This document shows, piece after piece, positions 1 through 9,360 of a DNA stretch of 64,000 nt. A model generated the notes under the pieces. It was not told the origin of the DNA. It did no database searches and worked only from the letters and a program-made list of their open reading frames with translations. A program made the translations under genes and the position numbers. How positions within the stretch are numbered: position 1 is the first letter of the stretch; every line of letters begins with the position of its first letter. The DNA is from UTCFX2 sp963788305. GTDB lineage: Bacteria > Chloroflexota > Anaerolineae > Anaerolineales > UBA4823. The stretch lies in NCBI GenBank assembly GCA_963788305.1, contig CAWBGK010000016.1:62001-126000 (forward strand). Direction: 5' to 3'.

Positions 1-1
1 C

Positions 2-2195
2 AAATTTGATGGAATGCTCCACGCTAGGGTTAAACGCGTGGAAATCCCTCATGCCTTTGTTAAATCCCTGGATGTGTCGCGCGCCCGGTCTCTGCCTGGC
101 GTTGCAGCTGTTCTGACAGCCGATGATATTCCTGCTGAACACAACCACGGTCTCGTAATTTATGACTGGCCGGTAATGGTAGGGGTTGGAGAACGAGTCC
201 GCTATGTTGGCGATTCGGTGGCGATCGTTGCCGCTGAAACCCGCCAGATTGCTACCATGGCTTTGGATCTTATCGACGTGGAATATAATCCTCAGCCCGT
301 CATCAGCGGACCCGTTCAGGCGCGCCAGCCAGATGTCCCTGCGCTGCATCCCGACGGCAATCTTCTGAAGCATATCAAAGTCCGAAAAGGTGACGTCGAC
401 CAGGGATTTGAAGAGTTCAGATCTGATTCTGGAACACACCTTCCATACTGCTACAACAGACCACGCCTTTATCGAACCCGAATGCAGTGTTGCCAGGCTG
501 ACTGATGACGGTCGGATGGAAATCTATGTTGGTTCGCAAATCCCATATTCCGACCGGCATCAGGTTGCCCGGACTTTGGGTTGGCCCGAAGACCGGATTC
601 ACATCGCCGGCCAATTAATGGGCGGTGGATTTGGCGGAAAAGAAGATATCACCGGTCAAATCCACGCAGCCCTGCTGGCACTGGCGACTCGAAGACCGGT
701 AAAATTGCTCTTTGATCGGCATGAAAGCCTGCTCGTTCACCCAAAACGACACGCCACCCAGATCAGGGTCAAAATTGGAGCCAAAAATGATGGGCGATTG
801 GTCGCTGCAGAGACCGAGCTTTACGGTGATACGGGGGCGTATGCCTCATTAGGTGATAAAGTACTCACCCGCGCGACGACGCACTCATCAGGTCCTTACG
901 AAATGCCGCATACCAAAGCTGATTGCTATGCTATGTACACTAATAATCCCCCATCGGGTGCATTTCGGGGCTTTGGCGTAACCCAATCTGCTTTTGCTAT
1001 CGAAAGCACCATGGATATGCTTGCGGAAAAATTGGGAATGGACCGGATAGAGCTCCGTCGAATCAATGCACTAAAGGTTGGGAGTACGACCAATACCGGC
1101 CAGTTACTGCGTGAAAGCGTCGGACTGCTGGAGTGCATCGACAAGGTTGCCGTCGAGCTGGAAAAAGAAGCCGGCGACCGTCCATTTGATTTCCAAACCG
1201 TTGAAGGCTCACCCCATCTACGAAGATCATGGGGATTTGCAGCTGGATACAAGAATACCGGCCTCGGCGGCGGTGCGCCGGATAAATCTGGCGCTCAGGT
1301 CGAGTTATTTGCGGATGGGACTTTTGAAGTACGGACTTCTTCCGCAGAGCTTGGACAGGGTCTCGTTACTGTGCTCCAGCTGGTCGTTGCTGAAGAATTC
1401 AAGGTAGATCCTTCCGTTGTCCGCGTTCTGGTGATGGACACAGACCTTACACCTGACGGCGGTCCGACCACAGCCTCCCGCCAGACGTTCGTCACTGGTA
1501 ACGCAGCGCTATACGCCGCCCGGACCCTGCGCCAGGCAATAGCAGCCACATTAGCCGAAAAATATGACCAACCTCCCGAGAATATCCGGTTCATAGAAGG
1601 TCTTGCCCAGGTAAACGGACATCAAATCTCACTTGGCGAAATCGTCGGCATCATGAAGGCAGAAGGTCGCGATCCGCGTTCAAATTATGAATATTGGGCG
1701 CCGCAAACCCAGCCGCTGGGACAGGGTGGGGATATGCACTTCGCATTCTCCTTCGCCGCCCAGGCTGCCCAGATCGAGGTGAATACGAATACTGGTGAAG
1801 TCCGAGTCCTTCGGATTATCACTGCGAATGATGTCGGAAAGGCATTGAATCCTCTCGGATTGCAGGGTCAGGTTGAAGGTGGAATCATGATGGGCCTGGG
1901 CAACGCCCTGACAGAAGAATTTATCGTCGAAGAAGGCCTCGTTTTCACAGACCATCTGGCTCGCTACCGGATACCTGGCATTAATCACACACCAAAAATC
2001 ACATCGATCATCGTCGAGAATCCCGTTGAAGCAGGTCCTTATGGAGCAAAAGGGGTTGGGGAGCTGGTGAGCATCCCGACTACCCCGGCGATAACCAATG
2101 CGATCTACAATGCAATCGGTGTGCGTGTCGACCGCCTTCCTGTCGATCAAGTTGAGCTGATCCGGCAGATGAACCTCACTGCCACTCCCAACTAG
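2..2195 (+). CDS. Xanthine dehydrogenase-family molybdopterin-binding subunit (5' partial, one frameshift)
   Basis: Large catalytic subunit of a molybdenum hydroxylase (xanthine/aldehyde oxidase family), which would hydroxylate a purine, aldehyde or N-heterocycle with water and pass electrons to Fe-S and FAD subunits that must lie outside the window. The reading frame is already open at the left edge, so the start is missing. The first 130 or so codons lie in one frame and the rest in the next, with the switch near 415-425. Cofactor motifs are clear: GGGFGGKED, GAFRGFG, ELGQGLVTV and the C-terminal GAKGVGE, whose Glu is the expected catalytic base. The GAFRGFG loop is of the xanthine dehydrogenase type and not the CO-dehydrogenase type, which carries a Cys there. 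Substrate cannot be told from sequence. The NUDIX gene follows after 2 bases. Confidence 0.88.
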
Positions 2196-2197
2196 GA

Positions 2198-2845
2198 TTG
2201 AGATTGGTTCAAGAAGAGCAGGATTTACGGAGAACTCTTTGGCTGGAATGGGCTCGTGAAATCCAGGCCCTGGCGCAGACTGGTCTGCATTATTCGCAAG
2301 ATCATTTCAACCAGGAGCGTTACCAGCGCCTGCAGCAGATTGCTGCTGAGATCGTTGCGGAACATACAAACCTGGATTACGATCGCCTGACGGAGGTCTT
2401 TCAGCAGCAAATTGGTTATGCCACGCCTCGCATCGACGTCCGCGGTGCTGTTTTTGAAAAGGGCAAGCTGCTTTTAGTACAGGAACGCATCGATGGCGGA
2501 TGGACAATGCCTGGAGGATGGGCCGATGTCGTGGATACCCCATCGGGAGCGATTGAGCGAGAGGTCTGGGAGGAGTCGGGTTTTCGAGTAAAAACCCGCC
2601 GGGTTGTTGGAATCTACGATGCCAACCGGATACCTCCCCTCGAAGTTTTTCATGCCTTTAAAATTGTCTTTCTTTGCGACATCCTCAGCGGTGCGCCGCG
2701 CATCAGCAGTGAGACCAGCGAGGTTGCTTTCTTCTCCGAAGCAGAGATCCCGGATGCGCTCTCAGGTCATAGGACAAGCCCGCGACATATTCGTGATGCA
2801 TTCCGTTCGTACTCCCAACCGCGTTCCCCTGTAAAATATGATTGA
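2198..2845 (+). CDS. NUDIX hydrolase with Nudix_N-type N-terminal domain
   Basis: A 215-residue pyrophosphohydrolase that should cleave a nucleoside diphosphate linked to another group. Residues 1-70 are a helical N-terminal extension of the kind found in Nudix_N proteins, and the NUDIX fold starts near residue 75. The Nudix box is readable at about 107-130: a Gly, then Asp in place of the usual first Glu, then REVWEESGF, which keeps the metal-binding REUxEExG core. The start is a TTG two bases after the upstream stop, so translation is probably coupled to the molybdenum hydroxylase gene. The substrate is unknown. ADP-ribose or another dinucleotide is the usual target of relatives. Confidence 0.88.
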   Translation: MRLVQEEQDLRRTLWLEWAREIQALAQTGLHYSQDHFNQERYQRLQQIAAEIVAEHTNLDYDRLTEVFQQQIGYATPRIDVRGAVFEKGKLLLVQERIDGGWTMPGGWADVVDTPSGAIEREVWEESGFRVKTRRVVGIYDANRIPPLEVFHAFKIVFLCDILSGAPRISSETSEVAFFSEAEIPDALSGHRTSPRHIRDAFRSYSQPRSPVKYD

Positions 2846-2869
2846 TCTTGTTTATTTAACGGAGTTCGC

Positions 2870-3547
2870 ATGCCACAATCTTCTCTCCCAATTATTGCAA
2901 TCATCGGCGGCACCGGAAAAGAAGGACCAGGACTGGCTTTACGCTGGGCAAGCGTAGGATATCCGATTATCATCGGTTCTCGTCAGGCAGATAAAGCAGA
3001 AGCAACAGCTGCCGATTTGAATGCCAGGCTGGGAAGAGACATTGTGCGGGGGATGGAGAATAGTCTCGCAGCCCGTAAAGCAGATATCTGCGTACTCACA
3101 GTCGTTCAAGAAGCGCAGCAGGCAGTGCTTACATCACTCAAGGATGACCTTCAAGGGAAAATCCTGGTAGATGCGACAGCCCGGGTCGATTTTCGCCAAC
3201 CACAGCCTCCCGCCCCACCTGCAGCCGCCCGAATCGCCCAGGATATCCTCGGTTCAGGTGTGCGCGTTGTAGCTGCATTTCAAAACGTTCCATCGCATGC
3301 TCTGAAAAAAAACCTGGGAGGATCGCTTGATTCTGAAGTGCTGGTCTGCTCCGACGACTCGGAAGCCGCCCAGCAAGTGATTACGCTTTCCGAAGCAGGA
3401 GGTATGCGCGCATTCTACGCAGGGAACCTGGATAATGCTGTTGTCATTGAGGGCTTAACTTCCATCTTGATCAGCCTGAATAAGCATTACGGAACGAAAA
3501 CAGCCAGCATCCACGTAACAGGACTGGAAAATAAGAAGCAGATTTAA
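2870..3547 (+). CDS. npdG: NADPH:F420 oxidoreductase
   Basis: Transfers hydride between NADPH and coenzyme F420, setting the balance of the two pools in the cytoplasm. The 225-residue length fits the family. The N-terminal dinucleotide-binding turn reads IIGGTGKEGPGLALRWA, with the GGTGxxGxGLA pattern typical of NpdG, followed by IIGSRQADKAE, whose Ser-Arg would contact the NADP 2'-phosphate. A Pro-rich stretch near residue 105 and the VVAAFQNVPSHAL segment are also family features. It heads the F420 gene cluster and its TAA stop shares a base with the ATG of cofE, so the two are translationally coupled. Confidence 0.87.
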   Translation: MPQSSLPIIAIIGGTGKEGPGLALRWASVGYPIIIGSRQADKAEATAADLNARLGRDIVRGMENSLAARKADICVLTVVQEAQQAVLTSLKDDLQGKILVDATARVDFRQPQPPAPPAAARIAQDILGSGVRVVAAFQNVPSHALKKNLGGSLDSEVLVCSDDSEAAQQVITLSEAGGMRAFYAGNLDNAVVIEGLTSILISLNKHYGTKTASIHVTGLENKKQI

Positions 3548-4314
3548 TGTCCCTACATCTTATTGCACTTCCGGGTATTCCCCATATCCGTCCTGGCGAC
3601 GACCTTTCTGGTATCATCTTGAAAGCCTTTTCTGAGATCGGAATGTGCCTGGAAGACGGGGACATTCTTGTTATTGCTCAAAAGATCATATCAAAATGCG
3701 AGGGGCGTTTCGTAAACCTGGAAACAGTAACGCCATCCGCGGATGCCTTTGCACTCGCGAAGGAAACATGCAAAGACCCACGCATCGTTGAACTGATCCT
3801 GCGCGAAAGCAAAAAAGTTCTCCGGACGCGTCCTGGTGCTGTGATTGTCGAACATCGATTGGGTTTTATCTGCGCCAGCGCTGGAATTGACCACTCCAAC
3901 GTTTTTGGACCGCATGGGGAACCGCAAGATTGGGTGCTTCTGCTTCCAGAGAATCCAGACGGTTCTGCCCTTAAGTTAAGATTGCAGTTGGAGTCCGTAA
4001 GCGAAAAAAAACTGGGGGTATTAATCATCGACTCGCACGGGCGCGCCTGGAGAATGGGGACTGTAGGGGTGGCGATAGGATTGTCCGGTCTGCCCGGCCT
4101 GGTGGATATGCGCGGTTGGAAGGATCTCTATAATTATGAGCTCCAGATCACGCAGGTAGGAGCCGCGGATGAGCTGGCTGCTGCTGCATCGCTGATCATG
4201 GGCCAGGCAGCTGAAGGCACACCGATCGTCCTGGCAAGAGGTTTTCCATTCGAGCTCCGAGAAGGCTCTTTGAGCGAACTAATCCGTCCAGAGGAATTGG
4301 ACCTCTTTCGATGA
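3547..4314 (+). CDS. cofE: Coenzyme F420-0:L-glutamate ligase
   Basis: Adds glutamate residues by gamma-linkage to F420-0, using GTP, in the last step of F420 synthesis. The protein has 255 residues, the size of free-standing CofE and not of the actinobacterial CofE-nitroreductase fusion FbiB. Recognisable segments are LPGIPHIRPGDDL at the start, DGDILVIAQKIISKCEG, SAGIDHSNV, and DSHGRAWRMGTVGVAIG, all hallmarks of this family and its metal and GTP site. It overlaps the next gene by 4 bases. A nitroreductase lies just downstream, so the two halves of FbiB appear here as separate genes with one small gene between them. Confidence 0.92.
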   Translation: MSLHLIALPGIPHIRPGDDLSGIILKAFSEIGMCLEDGDILVIAQKIISKCEGRFVNLETVTPSADAFALAKETCKDPRIVELILRESKKVLRTRPGAVIVEHRLGFICASAGIDHSNVFGPHGEPQDWVLLLPENPDGSALKLRLQLESVSEKKLGVLIIDSHGRAWRMGTVGVAIGLSGLPGLVDMRGWKDLYNYELQITQVGAADELAAAASLIMGQAAEGTPIVLARGFPFELREGSLSELIRPEELDLFR

Positions 4315-4775
4315 AAGAAGAGGGAGAGTTGTCCGCTAATAACCCGACATTTCAACCCCCTTATCAGCAATTTACAGATGAATTTTGGACCTTCCTGGAT
4401 CAGTTGGTTCTCGCAAGTGAAATCGTGATCGATCGACCCAGAGGGAGTGTCCACCCACATTTCCAAAATTTGATTTATCCATTCGATTATGGTTACCTTG
4501 AAGGAACGATGACGATAGACGGATGCGGATTGGATGCCTGGGTAGGCTCGTGTCCAGATAGGTCCCTGGATGCGGTAGCTTTGACGGTCGATCTGGAAAA
4601 ACGTGATGTTGAAGTAAAACTGCTTTTGGGCTGCACAAATGATGAAAAACTGGAAATAATAAATTTCTTAAATGGCTTTTCAATGCGTGCCTGCATGGTT
4701 CAGCGCGGCGGTGAGCTTGGATGGCTGAAAACAAGGCGTTCAGTCCGCACCTTTCAGCCGAGAAGAGGTACCTGA
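4311..4775 (+). CDS. Small inorganic pyrophosphatase-like protein
   Basis: About 130 residues resemble a shortened class I inorganic pyrophosphatase. Visible are VIDRPRGSVHP, which matches the family's substrate-binding Lys/Arg-Gly-Ser region, YPFDYGYLEGT and DGCGLDAWVGS. The last corresponds to the DGDPxD metal-binding loop but lacks the middle Asp, so activity is uncertain. Its position in the F420 operon is suggestive because CofC releases pyrophosphate; a hydrolase would pull that reaction. The open frame runs on into the start of the nitroreductase (RRSVRTF is in this frame), so the true C-terminus is probably near residue 130 and has been hidden by an indel. It overlaps cofE by 4 bases. 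Confidence 0.6.
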   Translation: MKEEGELSANNPTFQPPYQQFTDEFWTFLDQLVLASEIVIDRPRGSVHPHFQNLIYPFDYGYLEGTMTIDGCGLDAWVGSCPDRSLDAVALTVDLEKRDVEVKLLLGCTNDEKLEIINFLNGFSMRACMVQRGGELGWLKTRRSVRTFQPRRGT

Positions 4776-5307
4776 AGAGCTGCTGATTTGCCTGCTTGAG
4801 ACCTCCACCTGGGCGCCCTCCGCCCACAACCACCAACCCTGGCGGTTTGCAGTGCTCCAAACCAAAGCTTCCAAAGATAAACTGGTTGAAGCTATGGAGC
4901 CGGATTATCGCCGGGATCTTGGCTTCGAGAGTTCATCCAAATCACAGATTGATGGACTAGCAAAACGCTCTCGCTATCGCATCCTTGCTGCCCCTGTGGC
5001 AATTGTCATCTGCATGGAACAGGATCAGGAACTCTCAGATTTAAAGTCAGCGCGCCAACAAGCAGAAACTATTATGAGCATTCAGAGCACGGCGCTTGCA
5101 GGTGGGTATCTCTTGCTTGCAGCACATGCTGTTGGATTGGCTGGAGTGTGGATTTGCGCTCCCCTCTTTACCCCAGATTCCGTGCAAAAGGCGCTTAAGG
5201 TCCCACCAAACTGGCTGCCACAAGCGCTGATTCTGCTTGGTTATCCTGCCAGTCCATCAAGGCTTCGGTCCCGTAAACCAATCAAGGAAATCGCCCTGTT
5301 TTTATGA
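4721..5307 (+). CDS. Nitroreductase-family FMN protein, possible F420 maturation reductase (frameshifted)
   Basis: FMN-dependent nitroreductase fold. The N-terminal RRSVRTF motif, which binds the FMN phosphate, lies in one frame and the rest, from about 4755, in the next. TWAPSAHNHQPWRF follows as the second FMN-binding region, and AGGYLLLAAHAVGLAGVW is the usual interface helix. A candidate ATG at 4721 is in a third frame, so two single-base errors would be needed to join everything. In actinobacteria the nitroreductase half of FbiB reduces dehydro-F420-0. Lying between cofE and cofD, this protein is a reasonable candidate for that step, but nitroreductases are versatile and this is inference. 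It overlaps cofD by 4 bases. Confidence 0.75.
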
Positions 5308-6286
5308 ACGTTCGAACGAACTTTCTGAATTTCACTGATCTCAAAATTGTTGCGCTGGCAGGTGGAGTGGGTGGTGCCCGGCTTGCAGATGGTCTCGCTC
5401 AAGTTATACCGGCAGAAAACCTGACCGTGATCGTTAACACAGGGGATGATTTTGAATATCTTGGGCTTCATATCTCTCCCGATCTGGACACCGTTTGTTA
5501 TACCCTTGCCGGTCTCGAAAACCCTGTTACAGGATGGGGCCGCCAGGATGAAACCTGGAAAGCACTCGAAACTTTGGCAAGCCTGGGCGGTCCAACCTGG
5601 TTCCGGCTGGGCGACCAGGACCTTGGCCTCCATATCGAGCGCACCCGGCTGATCCAGGATGGCTGCACCTTAAGCCAGATCACAACCACGATATCGAAAT
5701 CTTTCGGAATCCAAACAAGAATCCTCCCCATGAGCGACAATCCGGTACCAACCTGGGTTCAGACGGATGAAGGCGAGCTGGGATTCCAGGATTATTTTGT
5801 CAGGCTTAAATGCCAGCCGCGGATATCGGGTTTCCGTTTTGGGGATGTTCAACATGCTGAGCCCGCACCGGGCGTCCTTTCTGTACTAACTCAGGCGGAT
5901 TTGGTGGTTTTCTGCCCGTCGAATCCTTGGGTGAGCATCGATCCCATCCTGGCAATTCCGGGTATTCGAAAAGAAGTACTGCACCACCCTGCGGTTGCTG
6001 TATCACCGATCATCGGCGGACAGGCGATAAAAGGACCGGCAGCAAAAATGTTCATTGAGCTTGGCATTCAACCGAGCGCAATTGCAGTCTGGGACCATTA
6101 TAAAGAAATCCTTCATGGTTTTGTCCTGGATCAGAAGACTCCGACCTGACCGGTGTTCTTAAAGCTGAAGGGATTGCATTTTTAGCGACAGATACTATAA
6201 TGAATACCCGCCAGAAGAGAGCGTTGTTAGCCAAGGAGGTGATCGAATTCGGGATTTCAAGCCTCATTCAAGCGCGTGTAATTTGA
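5304..6286 (+). CDS. cofD: 2-phospho-L-lactate (or phosphoenolpyruvate) transferase, F420 synthesis (frameshifted)
   Basis: Joins the activated phospholactyl or enolpyruvyl group made by CofC to the deazaflavin Fo, giving F420-0 or its dehydro form. The start is marked by ALAGGVGGARLADGL, then VNTGDDFEYLGLHISPDLDT, the metal and phosphate-binding core. GPTWFRLGDQDLGLH and PSNPWVSIDPILAIPG are also diagnostic. The main open frame stops at 6149, but the next frame continues directly with the expected family C-terminus and ends at 6286, so one base is missing near 6143. The reconstructed length, about 325 residues, is normal for CofD. FO synthase is not in the window. Confidence 0.9.
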
Positions 6287-6371
6287 TTGAATATGGATAG
6301 TGCCACGACGTTGTGTCAGAATCTATGGAGATGAAGCTTTTTGTTCATGATGAAATTAAGGAGCTGACTTG

Positions 6372-6999
6372 ATGGCTTTATGGGCTATAGTCCCTGTAAA
6401 ACCTCTTCGACGCGGAAAATCGCGCCTGGCAGAAGTCCTCACCCAAGTTGAACGCACAGATTTAAACCGCCGTTTGTTGGCCCATACCCTGGAAACCTTG
6501 ACAGCTATCCCCCAGATTGAACAAGTCCTGGTGGTCAGCCGTGATCAGGGGGCACTTGCGCTTGCCCGTGAGTTTGGTGCTCGAACTGTGCAGGAAAACG
6601 GTTTACCCCACTTAAACACAGCTCTCACCAGGGCAACCATTGTTGCGAAAAATTATTCCGCTCGCGGCGTCTTGATCATCCCGGCTGATTTGCCTCTGCT
6701 GACCGCTGAAGATATCCTTGCGATCCTCAATCTGGCGATGCCCCCCCCCCGTAGTGGTTGTTGTGCCTGACCGCAGGCGGCAAGGGACGAATGCGATGCT
6801 GGTATGTCCCGCGGGCTTGATAGAATATAAGTTCGGACACAATTCCTTTGTGCAGCACTGCAGTCTTACCCGTCAATCTGGAGCCCGACTGGTAATTTGC
6901 GAGCTCCCTTCCATTGCCCTCGACATGGATTTGCCAGAAGACCTTGAATTAGTAAGTGCAACACTCGAACACCTTCGTTTGGATGACAAATTAGGATAG
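6372..6999 (+). CDS. cofC: 2-phospho-L-lactate/PEP guanylyltransferase, F420 synthesis (frameshifted at poly-C)
   Basis: Uses GTP to activate phospholactate or phosphoenolpyruvate, releasing pyrophosphate, and hands the product to CofD. The N-terminal half shows AIVPVKPLRRGKSRLAEVL, the nucleotide-binding signature, and IIPADLPLL. The C-terminal half, in another frame, has VPDRRRQGTNAML and DMDLPEDLEL, both standard for the family. The frame breaks at a run of ten C at 6741-6750; nine C would restore a continuous reading frame of about 209 residues, the normal size. An AAGGAG ribosome site lies about ten bases before the ATG at 6372. Homopolymer miscounting is the simplest explanation of the break. 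Confidence 0.9.
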
Positions 7000-7075
7000 A
7001 CACTGATAGAAGTCTCGAGTTTTAATCGAATTAGTTCCGCTCATATTTATCCGTTTTTTTAGCTCAGGAGGAAAT

Positions 7076-8075
7076 ATGCCAGAAAGAGTAGCTCTCTATT
7101 TGCAGGATGCTCATGATATCAGGGATGGTTTGGACTACGTTCGATATGCCGAGGAGCACGGCTTTGAAGCGGTATGGCAAGCCGAATCTCGCCTGGTTCG
7201 AGACGCAATCGTCCCGATGTCTGCATATGCAGCCGTCACGGAAAGGATTAAGATTGGATCAGGTGTAATCAACAATTGGACACGCAACATTGGCTTGCTT
7301 GCAGCCACTTTCTTAACGTTGGATGACCTCGCTCCAAATCGGATTATTTGCGGACTGGGTGCCTGGTGGGATCCGTTGGCTCGGAATGTCGGCATCCAAT
7401 TGCGCAAACCTTTGACGGCGATGCGCGAAACCGTCGACGTGACTCGCCGGCTACTGTAACATGGAAAGGGTTACCTTTCATGGAGAGCACGTAAATGTAG
7501 ACGGGATAGAACTTGACGTCGTTCACGGCCGTCGAGAGCCGCGAAATGTTGGAATCATGATTGGCGCAACGGGCGATAAGATGATGGAGCTGGCTGGCGA
7601 GATCGCAGACGGCGTTGTCATGAATTACTGCGTACCACCTGAATACAACGACCGTGCGCTAGAGCTGCTCGCTAATGGAGCAAAGAAAAGCGGACGAACG
7701 CTGGACGACGTGGACCGGCCTCAGCTGATCGTTTGCTCGGTGGATAAAGATCACGATAAAGCCATCGATACGTCACGTTCTCTGCTCACCCAATATCTTG
7801 CTCAGCAGCCGCATATTGCAAAGGCTTCAGGAGTCTCTGAAGATATCGTCGCCCAAATCCAATCCATCATGGGTTGGCCGGCGACAAAAGAGCAGATCGC
7901 ACAGGCGAAACATCTTGTTCCGATCGAACTGGTCCTCCGGATCACCGCATCCGGGACACCGGAGGAAGCCCGTGCAAAAGTGAACGAATATATTCAGCAC
8001 GGCTGCACGTGTCCGGTGCTCTACCCGGTCGGAGGCGACGTATGTCTTCTTATTGACACTTTTGCTCAGAATTAA
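7076..8075 (+). CDS. Luciferase-like (LLM) F420-dependent oxidoreductase (frameshifted)
   Basis: A TIM-barrel flavin/F420 oxidoreductase of the methylene-tetrahydromethanopterin-reductase type. It should use F420H2 from the pathway encoded just upstream, on an unknown substrate. The first half has YVRYAEEHGFEAVWQAES and IKIGSGVINNWTRN, strands 1-3 of the barrel with the usual non-prolyl cis-peptide region, and ICGLGAWWDPLA. The second half has GIMIGATGDKMMELAGEIADG. The frame changes at about 7455, where RRLL meets NMERVTFHGEHV. Joined, the protein has about 330 residues, as expected. AGGAGG precedes the ATG by 4 bases. I would not name it Mer, because these organisms are not expected to use methanopterin. 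Confidence 0.87.
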
Positions 8076-8156
8076 AGCAGCTTTCTGGAGGCAGCGCGGC
8101 TCAGGTGTTGTGCCGTGCTGCCCCTGGTATGAAACTCCCCACGTTGGCAAAACCTT

Positions 8157-8388
8157 GTGACAGTAAAGCTGATCCTGCCGCGGACATGAATATGAAGTCA
8201 AATCTGGGATGACCCTACGAGATTCGATCTTGAAGATCGGAATTCTTCCTGATACAGTCCTGGCAACCAGGAACAATGAGCTGATTACAGATGATGAGAT
8301 CTTGAACCGCGGAGATCTCATCAAGCTGATCATGGTGATCTCAGGCGGATACGCAATAATAACAAACCCGGCATGGTTGTGTGACTAA
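8157..8388 (+). CDS. ThiS/MoaD-like small sulfur-carrier protein, TtuB type (frameshifted)
   Basis: A small beta-grasp protein readable in two frames. A GTG at 8157 begins VTVKLILPR, the first strand. After a one-base break near 8187 the next frame gives HEYEVKSGMTLRDSI, then TVLATRNNELITDDEIL and GDLIKLIMVISGG. This is the ThiS/TtuB fold, with the diglycine that is normally adenylated and loaded with sulfur. It lies directly before a TtuA-like tRNA thiolase, its TAA touching that gene's ATG, so the pair should work together in 2-thiouridine formation or a related sulfur transfer. The diglycine is followed by 12 more codons, which is unusual: either a further indel or a protein that needs trimming. 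Confidence 0.65.
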
Positions 8389-9318
8389 ATGAAGTGTGCA
8401 AAATGCGGAGTTAAAGCTTCGATCCACATGCGTCATCACAAGCTGGCGCTCTGTAAAGAACATTTTCTGGAGTGGCTCCCTGCTCAGGTTCAGCGCTTTA
8501 TTGAGAAATATGAGATGTTCACTCCCCAGGAACGAGTTCTGGTGGCTGTCTCGGGCGGCAAAGACTTGCTCTCGCTCTGGGATATCCTCTGGCGGTTGGG
8601 CTACAATTCGGACGGGGTATATATCAACCTGGGAATTGACGGCGGTATCGGTTATTCCGCAGAATCAAGACGGTTGACAGAAGGTTTTGCAGCAGAACGA
8701 AATCTATTTCTGCACATCGTGGATCTCGGAGAAGATTACAAGAAAACAATCCCTGAATTATCTGAACTCACCCGCCGAGGAAAAGAGAAACCTTGTTCGA
8801 TCTGTGGTCTGATGAAACGACATATTATGAATTGTATTGCCCACGACGGCAGCTATAATGTGCTGGTCACCGGTCACAACCTGGACGATGAGACTGCTAC
8901 CATGCTTGGAAACACTTTGAACTGGATTACCGGCTATTTAATCCGCCAGTCGCCGGTGCTCGAAGCAGGCCGGTCAGGTCTGGTGCGCAAGGCAAAACCG
9001 CTTTGCCGTATCTATGAGCGAGATATGGCCGCTTATGCGTTGCTTCGTGGGATTAATTACATCCAGGATGAATGCCCATATTCGGAAGGCTCAAATTCAA
9101 TTTTTTATAAAGATCTACTGAACCAGCTGGAAGCTAAAAAACCGGGCGCAAAGACGAATTTCTATACCGCCTTTCTGAAGGCAAAGAAGAACGGTATGTT
9201 CACAGCACAGGCTGATCCTGACTATGATAATTTACACCCATGTCCAAGATGCGGCCAGCCTACGTCTTCGGTAGAAAACTGCACATTCTGTCGAATCATC
9301 TCATCGGTTCAGGGTTAA
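8389..9318 (+). CDS. ttuA: TtuA/TIGR00269-family tRNA 2-thiolation protein
   Basis: An ATP-PPi-loop enzyme that adenylates a tRNA uridine and inserts sulfur supplied by a small carrier protein. The N-terminus carries a zinc site starting with MKCAKC and HxxLALCxxH, the PP-loop reads AVSGGKDLLSL (family SGGKDS with Leu for Ser), and CSICGLMKR plus GHNLDDETATML mark the catalytic and Fe-S region. A second zinc site near the C-terminus has CPRCGQPT and CTFCR. At 309 residues it matches TtuA-like proteins. The preceding gene encodes the likely sulfur carrier. The exact tRNA position modified is inferred from the family only. Confidence 0.87.
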   Translation: MKCAKCGVKASIHMRHHKLALCKEHFLEWLPAQVQRFIEKYEMFTPQERVLVAVSGGKDLLSLWDILWRLGYNSDGVYINLGIDGGIGYSAESRRLTEGFAAERNLFLHIVDLGEDYKKTIPELSELTRRGKEKPCSICGLMKRHIMNCIAHDGSYNVLVTGHNLDDETATMLGNTLNWITGYLIRQSPVLEAGRSGLVRKAKPLCRIYERDMAAYALLRGINYIQDECPYSEGSNSIFYKDLLNQLEAKKPGAKTNFYTAFLKAKKNGMFTAQADPDYDNLHPCPRCGQPTSSVENCTFCRIISSVQG

Positions 9319-9321
9319 ACC

Positions 9322-9352
9322 AAAATGTGCGGCCTGACCGACCGCACATTTT
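9322..9352. terminator. Bidirectional hairpin terminator between ttuA-like gene and glnA
   Basis: An 11-bp perfect inverted repeat, AAAATGTGCGG at 9322-9332 and CCGCACATTTT at 9342-9352, with a 9-base loop. The stem ends in A/T runs on both sides, so it can serve as an intrinsic terminator for the converging genes on either strand. Confidence 0.75.
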
Positions 9353-9360
9353 AATCTGGT

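Noticed and set aside
6741..6750. Ten-C run in cofC as a programmed frameshift site
   Set aside because: A single miscounted base in a homopolymer is simpler, many non-homopolymer indels occur elsewhere, and I know of no programmed frameshift in cofC.
8091..8121. Hairpin GCAGCGCGGC/GCCGTGCTGC as a terminator or riboswitch
   Set aside because: Nine of ten positions pair, but no T-run follows and I could not match it to a known riboswitch; it may be a weak attenuator.
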